Shown: positions 22,807-34,430 of the stretch, one piece after another
Layout of the letters: the number at the start of each line of letters is the position of its first letter
Numbering within the stretch: position 1 is the first letter of the stretch
Source: Ceratopteris richardii
Lineage: Eukaryota > Streptophyta > Polypodiopsida > Polypodiales > Pteridaceae
DNA length: 64,000 nucleotides
Direction of reading: 5' to 3'
NCBI GenBank assembly: GCA_020310875.1
Contig: CM035439.1
Span: forward strand, 143,356,200-143,420,199
Made by a program: the position numbers and the translations under genes
Notes under the pieces: generated by a model
What the model saw: the letters and a program-made list of their open reading frames with translations, nothing else
Database searches by the model: none
What the model was told of the DNA's origin: nothing

Positions 22807-24840
22807 GTGTGCATCTATGAGTGTGTATGTGTGTGTATGTGTCTATGTGTGTGTATGTGTGTATGTGTGTATGTGTGTATGTGTATGCATGTATGTATGC
22901 ATATGTGTGTGTAGGCATTATGTATGCATATGTGTGTGTATGCATTATGTATGTGTATGTATGCATGTATGTGTGTATGTATGTATGTATGCATATGCAT
23001 ATGCATTATGTATGTATATGTATGCATGTATGTGTATGTGTGAGTATGTCTCTATGTGTGTGTATGCATATATGTGTATGTATGTGTGTATATGTGTACG
23101 TGTGTGTGTATATGTGTTTGTATGTGTGTATACATGTGTATGTGTGTGTATGCATCATTATGTGTGTATGTGTGTATGTGTGTGTATATGTGTGTGTATG
23201 TGTGTGTGTGTGTCTATGTGGATGTGTGTGTGTCTATGAGTGTGTATGTGTTTATGTGTATGTATGTATCTATGTGTGTGTATGTGTCTATGTGTGTATG
23301 TGTATGCATGTATGTATGCATATGTGTGTGTATGCATGTGCATGTGTGTGTATGCATTATTATGTGTGTATGTGTCTATGTGTGTATGTTTGTGTGTGTG
23401 TATATGTGTGTGTATGTGTATGTGTATGTGTCTATGTGTATGTGTCGCTATGTGTTTATGAGTGTGTATGTGTTTATGTGTGTGTATGTGTCTATGTGTG
23501 TGTATGTGTTTATGTGTGTATGTGTTTATGTGTGTATGTGTATGCATGTATGTATGCATATGTGTGTATGTGTGTGTATGCATTATGTATGCATATGTGT
23601 GTCTATGCGTTATGTATGTGTATGTAAGCATGTGCATTATGTATGCATGTAAGTATGTATGTATGCATATGCATATGCATTATGTATGCATGTATGTGTA
23701 TGTGTGTGTATGACTCTCTATGTGTGTGTATGCATATATGTGTGTGTATGTGTGTGTATATGTGTCTATATGTGTGTATGCATGTGTATGTGTGTGTATG
23801 CATCATCATGTGTGTATGTGTGTGTATATGTGTGTGTATGTGTGTGTGTCTATGTGTATGTGTGTGTATCTATGAGTGTGTATGCGTTTATGTGTGTGTA
23901 TGTGTCTATGTTTGTGTATGTGTCTATGCATGTGCATTATGTATGCATGTAAGTATGTATGTATGCATATGCATATGCATTATGTATGCATATGTATGCA
24001 TGTATGTGTATATGTGTATGTCTCTCTATGTGTTTGTATGCATATATGTGTGTTTATGTGTGTGTATATGTGTTTGTATGTGTGCATGCATGTGTATGTG
24101 TGTGTATGCATCATTATATGTGTATGTGTCTATGTGTGTATGTGTGTGTAAATGTGTGTGTGTATGTGTGTGTGTTTCTATGTCTATATGTGTGTGTATA
24201 TGTGTGTGTATGTGTGTGTGCGTGTATGTGTATCTGTGTGTGTCTATGAGTGTGTATGTGTTTATGTGTGTGTATGTGTCTATGTGTGTGTATGTGTCTA
24301 TGTGTGTATGTGTATGCATGTATGTATGCATATGTGTGTGTATGTGTGTGTATGCATTATGTATGTGTATGTATGCATGTGCATTATGTATGCATATGAA
24401 TTATGTATGTGTATGTATGCATGTGCATTATGCATGCATATGTGTGTGTATGCATGTAAGTATGTATGCATGTAACTATGTATGTATGTATGCATATGCA
24501 TATGCATTATGTATGCATATGTATGCATGTATGTGTATGTGTGTGCACATCTCTCTATGTGTGTGTGTATGCATATATGTGTGTATGTGTGTGTGTATGT
24601 GTGTGTATGTGTGTATATGCGTATGTGTGTATGTGTGTGTGTATGTATGTGTATATGTGTGTGCATGTGTATGCATTATGTGTGCATGTGTGTATGGAAC
24701 ATTATGTGTGTATATGTGTGTGTATTTGTGTGTATGTGTGTGTGTGTGTCTATGTGTATGTGTGTGTGTGTGTGTCTATGTGTGTATATGTGTGTGTGTA
24801 TGCATATGTATGTGTGTGTAAGTGTGTGTGTGTGCACATA
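22807..24840. repeat. 2-kb TG/TATG array with higher-order structure
   Basis: Built of GTATGTGTG words. A longer segment recurs, marked by GCATATGCATATGCATTATG at about 22989, 23663, 23963 and 24491 and by CTATGAGTGTGTATG at about 23233, 23455, 23870 and 24244. The spacings (about 300 to 670 bases) show higher-order duplication. A CT run (24863-24918) follows. No genes; hundred-codon frames here are repeat artefacts. Confidence 0.9.
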
Positions 24841-24883
24841 CCTTGCTTCAACGAGATGCATCTCTCTCTCTCTCTCGTGCTCT

Positions 24884-24921
<38 letters not shown>

Positions 24922-25248
24922 CTGAGTCTCTTCTCGCTCTCACTTCCAAATCTTGGCACAAATGTGTCCGGAGAAATCCTTTTTTTTTTAACATTCTAGA
25001 GTGTCGCAGATGCGACGCTCTCCAGTTTGCCAATGTCGCAAATAACATCGCTAGTTAGCGACAATATTCGTGACGCACTAATTTAGCATCACATAAACGA
25101 CGTAGGCGTCGCTTATGTGACGAATGCCCGTAAAAGAAAAATCCAAAAACAGCACCGTCGCTTATGCGACGCTAGCATCCCATAAGCGATGGCGCTTGGC
25201 TTTTTTTCAATTGGGGGGCATCGCTATGCCCCCCTATTTCTTGTAGTG
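24841..25248 (+). mobile_element. CACTA 3' terminus with subterminal repeats
   Basis: The segment ends TTTCTTGTAGTG at 25237-25248, the reverse complement of CACTACAAGAAA, the classic CACTA terminal inverted repeat. Upstream are short inverted and direct GTCGCNNATGCGACG-type words (about 25007-25195) typical of subterminal transposase-binding regions, and a GGGGGGCATCGCTATGCCCCCC palindrome just inside the end. It is a plausible right end for the element whose transposase lies at 807-3966, with the gypsy element inserted between. The left end would lie before the window. Confidence 0.75.
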
Positions 25249-27042
25249 TGTGTATGTGTGTGTATGCATATGTATATATAGTGTGTGTATGTTTGTGTAT
25301 GTACATGTGTGTATACATGTGTATGTGTGTGTATACGTGCATGTTTATGTATGTATACATGCATATGTGTGTGTATGCATATGTATGTATAGTGTGTGTA
25401 TGTGTGTTTTTATATGTGGATATCTGTGTACGTTTGTGTCTATGCATGTGTATGTGTGTGTCTCTATGTGTGTGTATGTGTGTGTGTCTCTATGTGTATG
25501 TATGTATATGTGGGTGTATGTATGTGTCTGTGTATACGTGTGTGTATGTGTGTGTATGCATATGTATGTATAGTGTTTGTATGTGTAGTGTGTTTGCATG
25601 TGTGTGTATGTATGCATGTGAGTGTATGTATGCATGTCAATGCATCTATGCATGTGAGTGCATGTGTGTGCATCTATGTGTGTGTATGTATGAGTAGTAT
25701 CTATATGTGTACATGTATATGTGTATGTGTATGTGTGTATATGTGTGTATGTATGCAGGTAAGTGCATGTATGCATGTGAGTGTATGTGTATGTCAATGT
25801 GTTTGTATGTATGTGTAAGTATCTATATATTTATGTGTGTATGTGTATGTGTGTATGCATATGTATGTGTATGTGCTTGTATGTATGTATGTATGTATAC
25901 ATATGCATGTGTGTACGTATGTATACATATGCAATATGTGTTTCTATGAATGCATTTGAGCATGTATGCACATTTGTGTATGTATGCACATGTGTGTCTA
26001 TGTATATGTCTATGTATGTATGTGTTTGTGTATATACATGTGTGTATGTGTGTGTATGCATGTGGGTCTGTATGTGTATGTATGCATGTGTTTGTATAGT
26101 GTGTTTGTGTGTGTATATGTTCATATGTGTGTATATGTTCATATGTGTGTATGTATGTGTGTGTATGCATATGTGTGTATGTATGTGCATGCGTGTATGA
26201 ATGTATCCATGTATGTATGCATATGCATGTGTATGCATGTGAGTGTATGTGTGTGTATGTATACGCGCAAGTATCTTTATGTGTATGTGTATGTGTATAT
26301 ATGTATGTGTGTGTATGTGTATATATGTATGTGTGTGTATGTGTATATATGTATGTGTGTGTATGTGTATATATGTATGTGTGTGTATGCATACGTGTGT
26401 CTATGTGTATGTGTCAATGTATGTGTGTGTATGTATGTTTGTGCATGCATATTTGTGTATGTATGTGCATGTGTGTGTATGTGTGTATCTATGTATGTAT
26501 GCATACGCATGTGTATGCATGTGTGTGTATGTATGCATACACATGTGTATGCATGTGTGTGTATGTATGCAACGGTGAGTGTATGTGTGTGCATATGTGT
26601 GTGTGTGTGTGTATGTATATGTGCAAGTATCTATATGTGTATGTGTATGTGTACGCATATGTGTGTCTATGTGTATGTGTGTATATGTGTGTATATATGT
26701 GTGTATGTATGTGTGTGTATATGTGTATATGTGTCGATGCATGTGCATGTATGCATATGTGTGTATCTATGTGCATATGGTGTGTATGCATGTCTCTATG
26801 TATATATGCACATGCATGTGTGTATATGTATGCATGTGAGTGTATATGTGTGTGTCTATGTGTGTGTATTTATATGTGCAAGTATCTATATGTGTATGTA
26901 TATGTGCATGTGTGTGTATGCATATGTGTGTGTATGTGTATGAGTGTACTAGTATGTGAGTGTATATGTGTATGTATGTGTGTGTATGCATATGTGTGTA
27001 TGTGCATGTGTGTGTATGCATTTGTGTGCATGTATGTGCATG
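25249..27042. repeat. Second TG/TATG array
   Basis: 1.8 kb of GTATGTGTGTATGCATATG words, starting directly after the CACTA end at 25248. It includes a perfect-looking run of about 25-base units (GTATGTGTATATATGTATGT) at 26285-26390. No genes. Confidence 0.9.
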
Positions 27043-27406
27043 TACCTTTGCTCGTTTGTTTCCCCCTTCGCTCGCTATTTTGCTCTCTCACTTGATCCGG
27101 ACACAAATGTGCCCCGATAAATCTTTTCTTTTCAATTCTAAGTATGTCATGTATGCGTTGCTAAAGCATTGCAGGTAGTTTGCCACCATCGCTACAAGCA
27201 TCACTATGCTTCGATGCTATTAACGATGGTCATTATGAGTGTTGTATAAGCAACACTTGAAATCCCTTATGCAATGCTCTGGGTTTTTTTATTCTTCTTT
27301 TGGGGCATCACCTATGCAATACTTTCTGACAGGAGCACGGCATAAGTGAGGGTTCCCACTTTTTTTCAATTGGAGGCATCGCTATGCCCCCATTATTCAT
27401 GTAGTG
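27043..27406 (+). mobile_element. Second, diverged CACTA 3' terminus
   Basis: Collinear with 24841-25248: a ...CACAAATGTG(T/C)CC flank, subterminal words, a CTTTTTTTCAATTGG block, GGCATCGCTATGCCCCC, and the end ATTCATGTAGTG at 27395-27406 (TTTCTTGTAGTG in the first copy). Most differences are C-to-T or G-to-A, so this copy is older or more methylated. Confidence 0.7.
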
Positions 27407-27959
27407 TTTTTTGTTCCTAAGGGAAGTAGGTAACGTCAAGGCTGAAACTCAGTCTTGGTCATTGGTTTCACCTTCAAATAATTCTTTCGAGTGCAGCTAC
27501 TGCAGACGTAATCTATCTATTGATTAGTGGCTAATAGCTATGATTGTTGGGTGAGGTGAACCCATTCCATTTCTCCTCTGATTAGTGGCTAATAGCTATG
27601 ATTGTTGGGTGAGGTGAACCCATTCCATATCTCCAGAGGAGAAGTCAGAGCCAAACATGAAAGCATGAAAAATCCTGGCTCTTGCACAGATGTATTTCCC
27701 TAATTAATTTATTCATTTTTCTATACAAAAATCATTTTCCAATAATGATTTTAAATGTTTCCTTTTACAATTTTTATGTGGATATATACTTTATGCGTCT
27801 ATCTCTTGAATAATATTCTTGGTAGATGAACTTAAGAAGTATGCTTGGAACTTGGAAGAGTTGTGATCCGAACAGATGTTTTCAGGTGGGTCCTACACGT
27901 TCTAAAATCCGTGCGTCCCTTCACCTTCAATGTTGGTTTAGATGTTTTCCGCTTCGGAG
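27407..27959. other. Non-coding stretch with a 58-base tandem duplication
   Basis: About 27520-27577 is repeated directly at 27578-27635 (TGATTAGTGGCTAATAGCTA start) with one or two differences. The rest of the stretch is AT-rich and shows no gene. Confidence 0.7.
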
Positions 27960-27969
27960 AAACAAGGAA

Positions 27970-28000
<31 letters not shown>

Positions 28001-28129
28001 GGATTCATGGGCATGTCCAACTAGGACTTGAACTCAGGACATCTTCCTTAAGCTTCAAGGCATCAGCCCACTACGCTACGCGACTACGAGATTGGGTGTG
28101 AGTGTGTATTTCCAATTCCTTGTACCCTC

Positions 28130-28182
<53 letters not shown>
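27960..28182 (-). mobile_element. tRNA-derived SINE-like piece between TA microsatellites
   Basis: On the minus strand, about 28093-28005 contains an A-box-like TAGCGTAGTGGGC followed about 35 bases later by a B-box-like GAGTTCAAGTCC, the internal Pol III promoter layout of tRNA-derived SINEs. It then runs into (TA)n at 27969-27996. A second (TA)n lies at 28134-28182. No full tRNA cloverleaf could be drawn, so it is not a functional tRNA gene. Confidence 0.5.
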
Positions 28183-28804
<622 letters not shown>

Positions 28805-28819
28805 TATGGAGACAACCGA

Positions 28820-29337
28820 GAAAGGATTAATTAACAAGAAAAAAAACGAAACACAGCCCTCGGAAGGGGGGGTGTTACAGGATGGTCTCAATATACATCA
28901 TAAGGCTTAACCTCTTAGCAGAATAAGGGATAGAACTCTGCTTTTCCACTTTTGAAACGAAGAGGTTTTAAAAATGACACGAGGGAGATTGGCATCAACA
29001 GGCACAAAATCCATTTTCGTTTTACAAATTCTGGCTGAGGATTTTAGATCCTGTATACAGCTGAACATGAAATCCTTATTGGTACTTGAGAAGATTTTTT
29101 GATTTATTTTCCTCCAAATAGCCAGAGTATAAGAGAGCTGACAATTTTCCAGAGGCCAATGTCTAAACCACTAGATTCTCCCAGGAGGATGTTCTTGAAT
29201 GTGAAGGGGGGAAGACCATGACTGGAACATAAAATATTAATACAATTTCAATATCTCTTGGCAACATTAAAATTGATGAACAAATGTTGAATATCTTCAA
29301 GATTCCCACAAAAAGCACAATTGCCAGCAGTGATATT
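28820..29337 (-). pseudogene. LINE zf-RVT C-terminal region
   Basis: Reading from 29337 on the minus strand gives a zinc-binding motif C-x2-C-x6-H-x4 (CAFCGNLEDIQHLF), characteristic of the zf-RVT domain at the end of plant LINE ORF2. The reading then decays through several stops. It is the downstream continuation of 34431-36465 beyond the copia insertion. Confidence 0.7.
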
Positions 29338-29566
29338 TGTTGATATATTTAGGTAGTGATGTGTGTGGGCACTCTAGGACAGCCAGGGCATTTTTTCCCT
29401 CTTTAGGAGGTTTTTTCCCCCAGCTTGTATATACGCCTATTGCCCTAATGGGCTGCTTATCTTTGTACATTCTAGTGGTAATACATATAGTATTGTGTGT
29501 TGTGCTCCAAGCTTCTTCTTCTTTCTTGTGTTGTTTGTGTGCTTCCATAGACATCTAAATCCAACA
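29338..29566 (+). repeat. copia 5' LTR
   Basis: 229 bases, TGTTGATAT...CCAACA. A third copy of this LTR family is at 43156-43384. Confidence 0.95.
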
Positions 29567-29568
29567 AT

Positions 29569-29580
29569 TGGTATCAGAGC
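29569..29580 (+). promoter_or_regulatory. Primer-binding site, tRNA-iMet
   Basis: TGGTATCAGAGC two bases after the 5' LTR, complementary to the 3' end of initiator tRNA-Met, the standard primer for plant copia elements. Confidence 0.95.
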
Positions 29581-29873
29581 AGATCATCACTTCATCTAGG
29601 GCGTCATCGACACCTCTCCGGTTGCAGTCTCAAAATTGCACGAATTTCGATGAGCATACTCAGCGTGTTTCCCAAATCAAAATGTCTTTGATTTGTCGTG
29701 CCGAAATCGCAATCTGAGCTCGTTTCGGCCTCCGAACGCAATATCGTAGTGCTTGTGCAGGTTATTTCGTCTTTTTGTGACAAAGGTATATACAAATTTT
29801 GGTTCATCAATATAAGCGTCTCGAAGTCTAACTTTTTTGCATCAAGGTATCTTAGTCACCTGCCATGGCCGAA

Positions 29874-32800
29874 AGCAGTGATGTATTTCGTATGTTGGCT
29901 GCTGAGGATAAGTTGGATGGTACCAACTACCCCTTGTGGGCTTATATGATCTGACATGTATTGGTGTTGCAAAAGGACTGTGGAACATTGTGTAGGGTGT
30001 TGAAAAACCTCCCATCACAGGTGCAACTATTACAACTGAAGCTGATGCAAAAGCTGTCGAAGATGATGATATTCTACATATTCCTCTTTGTGCTGAGGTT
30101 TTTGTTGCACCTACTACAGATCAAATTCATTGGGATGGTAGGGATGCCCAGGCACAGGCATTGATAGCTTTGTCTGTCAAACGTGCCATTATTCCTCACA
30201 TTCGCTCTTGCAAAACAGCTAAGGATGCTTGGGATACACTTAGCACATTGTACCAAGCTAGGAATCAGGCTCGTGTTGCTTACCTCCGAAAACAGTTGGA
30301 GAGTGAGCACATGAATGAAGGTGATTCTATGGAGACTTTTCTAACAAAGATCAAAGACTTGACGAAACAATTAATTTCTGCTAATGAGGTTATACCACAT
30401 AGCTCACTTGTGCAAAACGTTCTGAATGGTCTTCCTGATTCATATTAGAGTTTTGCTTCTACTCTTCGATTGATGATGAAAGGCAATCCAAATGCCTTGT
30501 CATTTGAGGAGTTAGACTCGATTCTATTGCAAGAAGATCAGTCCAGGCAAAACATGTCCATTATGCATGTTGCAGATCAAGCTTTCCTAGCTAGTAAGAA
30601 GGGCAAAGGAAAATGGAGCTCTTCAACTAGTAAGCAGAAATCTACTAATTCTACACAATCAAAGATGCAAGACAAAGATGAAAAGAAATAAAAAAAGCGA
30701 AATTGTTTTGCAAGTACTGTAAGGGAAATGATCATATCATAAAGAACTGTCCAAAACTGGCTGCTAAAGAGGCAAAGAAGAAAGAGGATGGAATGGTTAT
30801 TGTAGAGGCCTCTACATCAAAAACAGAGTCTGCTAACCTTGTGCATGAAGAAGAATGGGCGTTTACTATTGTTTGTAGTTTTGAACCATCTGCTCATTAG
30901 CAGTGGATGTGTGCAGTAGACTCACATGTTTGGCACTTTGATAGTGGGGCGACCAAACATATTACCTTGCAACGTAGTTTCTTCTCTTCACTCGAGCCTG
31001 CCCCTATAGGGACTAATGTTACATGCACCAACAACTCCTCTTATCCTCGAATGGGAGTTGGTAAGATCATTTTGACTACTACTGATGATAGCTCTTTCAC
31101 TTTTTCAAATGCTTTGGTTGTGCCAGGGATTAAAAAAAATCAGTTATCAGTTTCTGCATTAGCCAAGATTGCGTTGGTTGTGAAATTTGTTGATGACAAA
31201 TGTACAGTTCATGATCTATCAAATGGCGATGTGATTATTGCTTCTGGCATTTTAGGTTGTTGATTGTATAAGCTCATAGAATATGAAAGATCTGTAAATG
31301 ATTCCACATGTGCAATACATGATTCTCAGGCTATGTCAGATGCAAAGCATTGGAATGCATGCTTTGGTCATCTTAATTTTGCTAGTTTGCTATGCCTATA
31401 GAAATTTGAAATGGTTTCCTCTTTGCCCAAACTTGAGGCACCCAGAAAACATGTTTGTGAAGGCTATATTTTGGGCAAAATGTAGCGTTCCTCCATTCCA
31501 AAAGATGGTTCAATTTGGGCTACTCAGAAATTGCAGCTTGTACGTAGTGATGTTTGTGGTCCTATGCAAACACCTTCTTTTGGAAATTATCTTTACTTCA
31601 TGACTTTCATTGATGATTTTTCCAGGCGTGCATGGGTATATCCATTGAAGGCAAAGTCCGAATTGTTCATGTCCTTCAAACAGTTTTTGGTATTGGCTAA
31701 AAATCTATCAGCATGTAAAATGTGCACCCTCCCTTCTGATCAAAGGGGGAATATATGTCTTCTGATTTTAATGCATTTTTGGCTAAACGTGGGATAAAAT
31801 ACTAGTGTATAGTGCCGTATAAACCTCAACAGAATGGAGTTGCTGAATGAAAGAACAAGTCACTCATGGAGATGGCGAGGTGTATGGTCAAGAGTCAAGC
31901 TTTACCACATAGTTTCTAGCTTGAGGTTGTCATGTGTGCAGCATATGTACTTAACAAGTGTCCCACTAAAGCGCTACAGTCTATCACTCCATATGAGGCT
32001 TGGCATGATCGCAAGCAAGTTGTTGATCATCTGCGTGTTTTTGGTTGTTCGTCATATGCATTAGCGTCTGAATAACATCGTAGAAAATTGGATGATAAAG
32101 CAGTAAAATGTATTTTTGTTGGGTACAGTTCTGAAAGTAAAGGCTGTCATCTCTATCATCCATAGACTAAACACATTCTAGTTAGCCGTAATGTTGTTTT
32201 TGTGGAAGATGCTATTCAACCATTGCTTTCATGTACTAAGGAGACATTTGTTAGCTCCAAAGACATGTATGATACTTTGCTGCCTCTATTTATAGGTGGA
32301 CAGTCTAGTGCTGGTCCTAATGAGGCAACTTCTCAACCTTTGTAGGTTTCATGTGATGATGCAGATCATCTAATTTTTAATGCAGATTTACATGATCCAC
32401 TTGTTGATGAGAGAGTTGATATTGAGGAGGCTAAAACTATACCAAAATGGATGGTGAAGCCTTTGAATGATAGCAAATTAGATGCACCTCTGTCATATCA
32501 TACTCTTTCAAGCTCTCATAGTGCCTCTTTTGCATCAAATTGCTATGCTATGGCTGCATCTAATCTCTGTGATGAGAATGAGCCTCTTTCATTTGATGAA
32601 GCACAAAATTCAGAAAATTGGATGGCTTCTATGCAATCTGAATATGATGCTATAATGAAGAATGGTACTTGGTCTTTATGTGACTTGGCTCCTGGTAAGA
32701 AGGGAATTGGTACTAAGTGGGTATACAAGCTAAAGTGTAAGCCTAATGGTACAATTGACATGTATAGGGCTAGGCTTGTTGCAAAGGGTTATGCATAGGA

Positions 32801-34120
32801 AAAAGGCATTGATTTTGATGAAACCTTTGCTCCTACTTGCCGTATGACTATTATTCATAGCATCTGTGCACTTGCAGCTCATCATGGTTGGAATGGACAT
32901 CAGTTGGACATTAAAACAACATTTTTTGAATGATGACTTGCATGAAGAAGTGTATGTTTTTCAGCCCCGTGGCTTCGTGCAAAAAGGCATGAAAACTAGG
33001 TGTGTAGGTTAAAAAAGGCATTATATGGTTCAAAGCAAGCACCACGTGCTTGGTATGAGAACATACATGCCTATCTGATTGCACATGGTTTTGAGAACAG
33101 TCCAACTAAAAGCACCTTATATGTTAAGCGTGCTAATGATGTGCTTCTGATCATTGTTGCCTATGTTGATGACATGTTGCCCACTAGTCCTATTGAGAAG
33201 CATATTGCTGATTTTAAGGCTGATTTGCATGCCTCATTTGAGATGTCTGATTTGCAGCATTTGCATCACTATTTGGCCATTGAGTTTATGCAAGTTGATG
33301 GTGGAATGGCTTTGTCTCAATCGAAATATATTGACACATTATTGCAGTGTTTTGGCCTTGAAGACTGTAAGCCTATTGCCACTCCTATGGAGACAGGTTT
33401 ACGATTGAGTTTTCATGATGGTGGAGATGCATTTTATGCTATCCTCTATTAGCAGGCTATTATATGCCTAATTTACTTATGCATTACGCGACCAGATATT
33501 TAGTTTTTTGTCTCACAAATGAGCATGTTTATGCATTGCCCAAGTGTCAAGCATTGGCATGCGGTTAAGCACATCTTTCGCTACTTGATTGGTACTAGGC
33601 TACTTGGGCTCTTTTATCCCAAGGAGGGATCACTACCACCACATTTGCATGCTTTTTTAACTCAGACTCGGGTGGTTGCTATGACACTCATGTGTCCACT
33701 ACTGGCTTTTTGCTTCATGCTTGGTAGCTCATGTATATCTTGGTTGAGCAAGAAGCAGCATACTGTGGCCACTTCCAATTGTGAGGCTGAGTATAGGGTA
33801 GCTTTCACAATGACTGTTGAGTGTGTGTGGCTTAGATGCCTTATGGATGATTTTGGTGTTGGTCAATCTTCTGCCACCACCATCTTCACTGACAATCAGA
33901 GAGCATTGGAAGTTGCAAGGAACCTTGTGTTCCATGCTCGCACTAAGCACATTGAGGTGCATTATCATTACGTTAGGGAGAGGTTCTCTATTGGGGAGAT
34001 CAGCCTGACATATGTGCCCATGCAGGAGAACATTGCAAACCTTTTCACGAACGCTCTCCCTAGGGAGAAGTTTGAAGCTTTTCGCAAAGCTTTGGGCTTA
34101 CTTCCTTTTGTGGAGTGATT
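29874..34120 (+). pseudogene. copia gag-pol polyprotein, degenerate
   Basis: Recognisable parts in order: gag (KLDGTNYPLWAY at about 29912; DAWDTLSTLYQARNQARVAY at about 30228); CCHC knuckle CKYCKGNDHIIKNC (30706); protease HFDSGATKHIT (about 30939); GAG-pre-integrase and integrase (FGNYLYFMTFIDDFSRRAW at about 31580; PYKPQQNGVAE at about 31816); RT (GTKWVYKLKCKPNGT at about 32710; AYVDDML at about 33160); RNase H (KKQHTVATSNCEAEY at about 33753; FTDNQRALEVARN at about 33888). It is broken by stops at about 30446 (TAG), 30898 (TAG), 31261 (TGA), 31399 (TAG), 31483 (TAG), 32071 (TAA), 32164 (TAG), 32343 (TAG) and 32797 (TAG), and by frameshifts near 30690 and 32925. The stop at 32797 falls where this RT motif normally has Gln. 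Confidence 0.9.
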
Positions 34121-34180
34121 TCCACATAGCTTGGCACTCCCTTATACATGAGTGCAAGCTACGTGTTCACTGCATCACTC

Positions 34181-34190
34181 CCAGGGGGGA
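34181..34190 (+). promoter_or_regulatory. Polypurine tract of copia element
   Basis: CCAGGGGGGA two bases before the 3' LTR, the plus-strand priming site. Confidence 0.85.
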
Positions 34191-34192
34191 TT

Positions 34193-34425
34193 TGTTGATA
34201 TATTTAGGTAGTGATGTGTGTGAACACTCTAGGACCACCACGACAACTTTTTCCCTCTTTAGGAGGTTTTTTCCCCCGGCTTGTATATATGCCTATTGCC
34301 CTAATGGGCTACTTATCTTTGTACATTCTAGTGGGAATACATTTAGTATTGTGTGCTGTGCTCCAAGCTTCTTCTTCTTCTTCCTTGTGTTGTTCGCATG
34401 CTTCTGCAGATGTCTAACTCCAACA
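34193..34425 (+). repeat. copia 3' LTR
   Basis: 233 bases, same ends as the 5' LTR, followed by the target duplication ATATT. Confidence 0.95.
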
Positions 34426-34430
34426 ATATT

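Larger units (their letters stand above)
29338..34425 (+). mobile_element. Complete but dead Ty1/copia element
   Basis: LTRs 29338-29566 and 34193-34425 both begin TGTTGATATATTTAG and end CCAACA. The 5-base target duplication ATATT flanks them (29333-29337 and 34426-34430). A primer-binding site (TGGTATCAGAGC) and a polypurine tract (CCAGGGGGGA) are in place. The LTRs differ at about 9% of sites by eye, so the insertion is old. The integrase-before-RT order identifies Ty1/copia. Confidence 0.97.

Noticed and set aside
22807-27100. Frames of 100-390 codons of Cys/Val/Met/Tyr or His/Thr/Tyr repeats
   Set aside because: Artefacts of the TG/TATG arrays; composition follows the dinucleotide repeat exactly.
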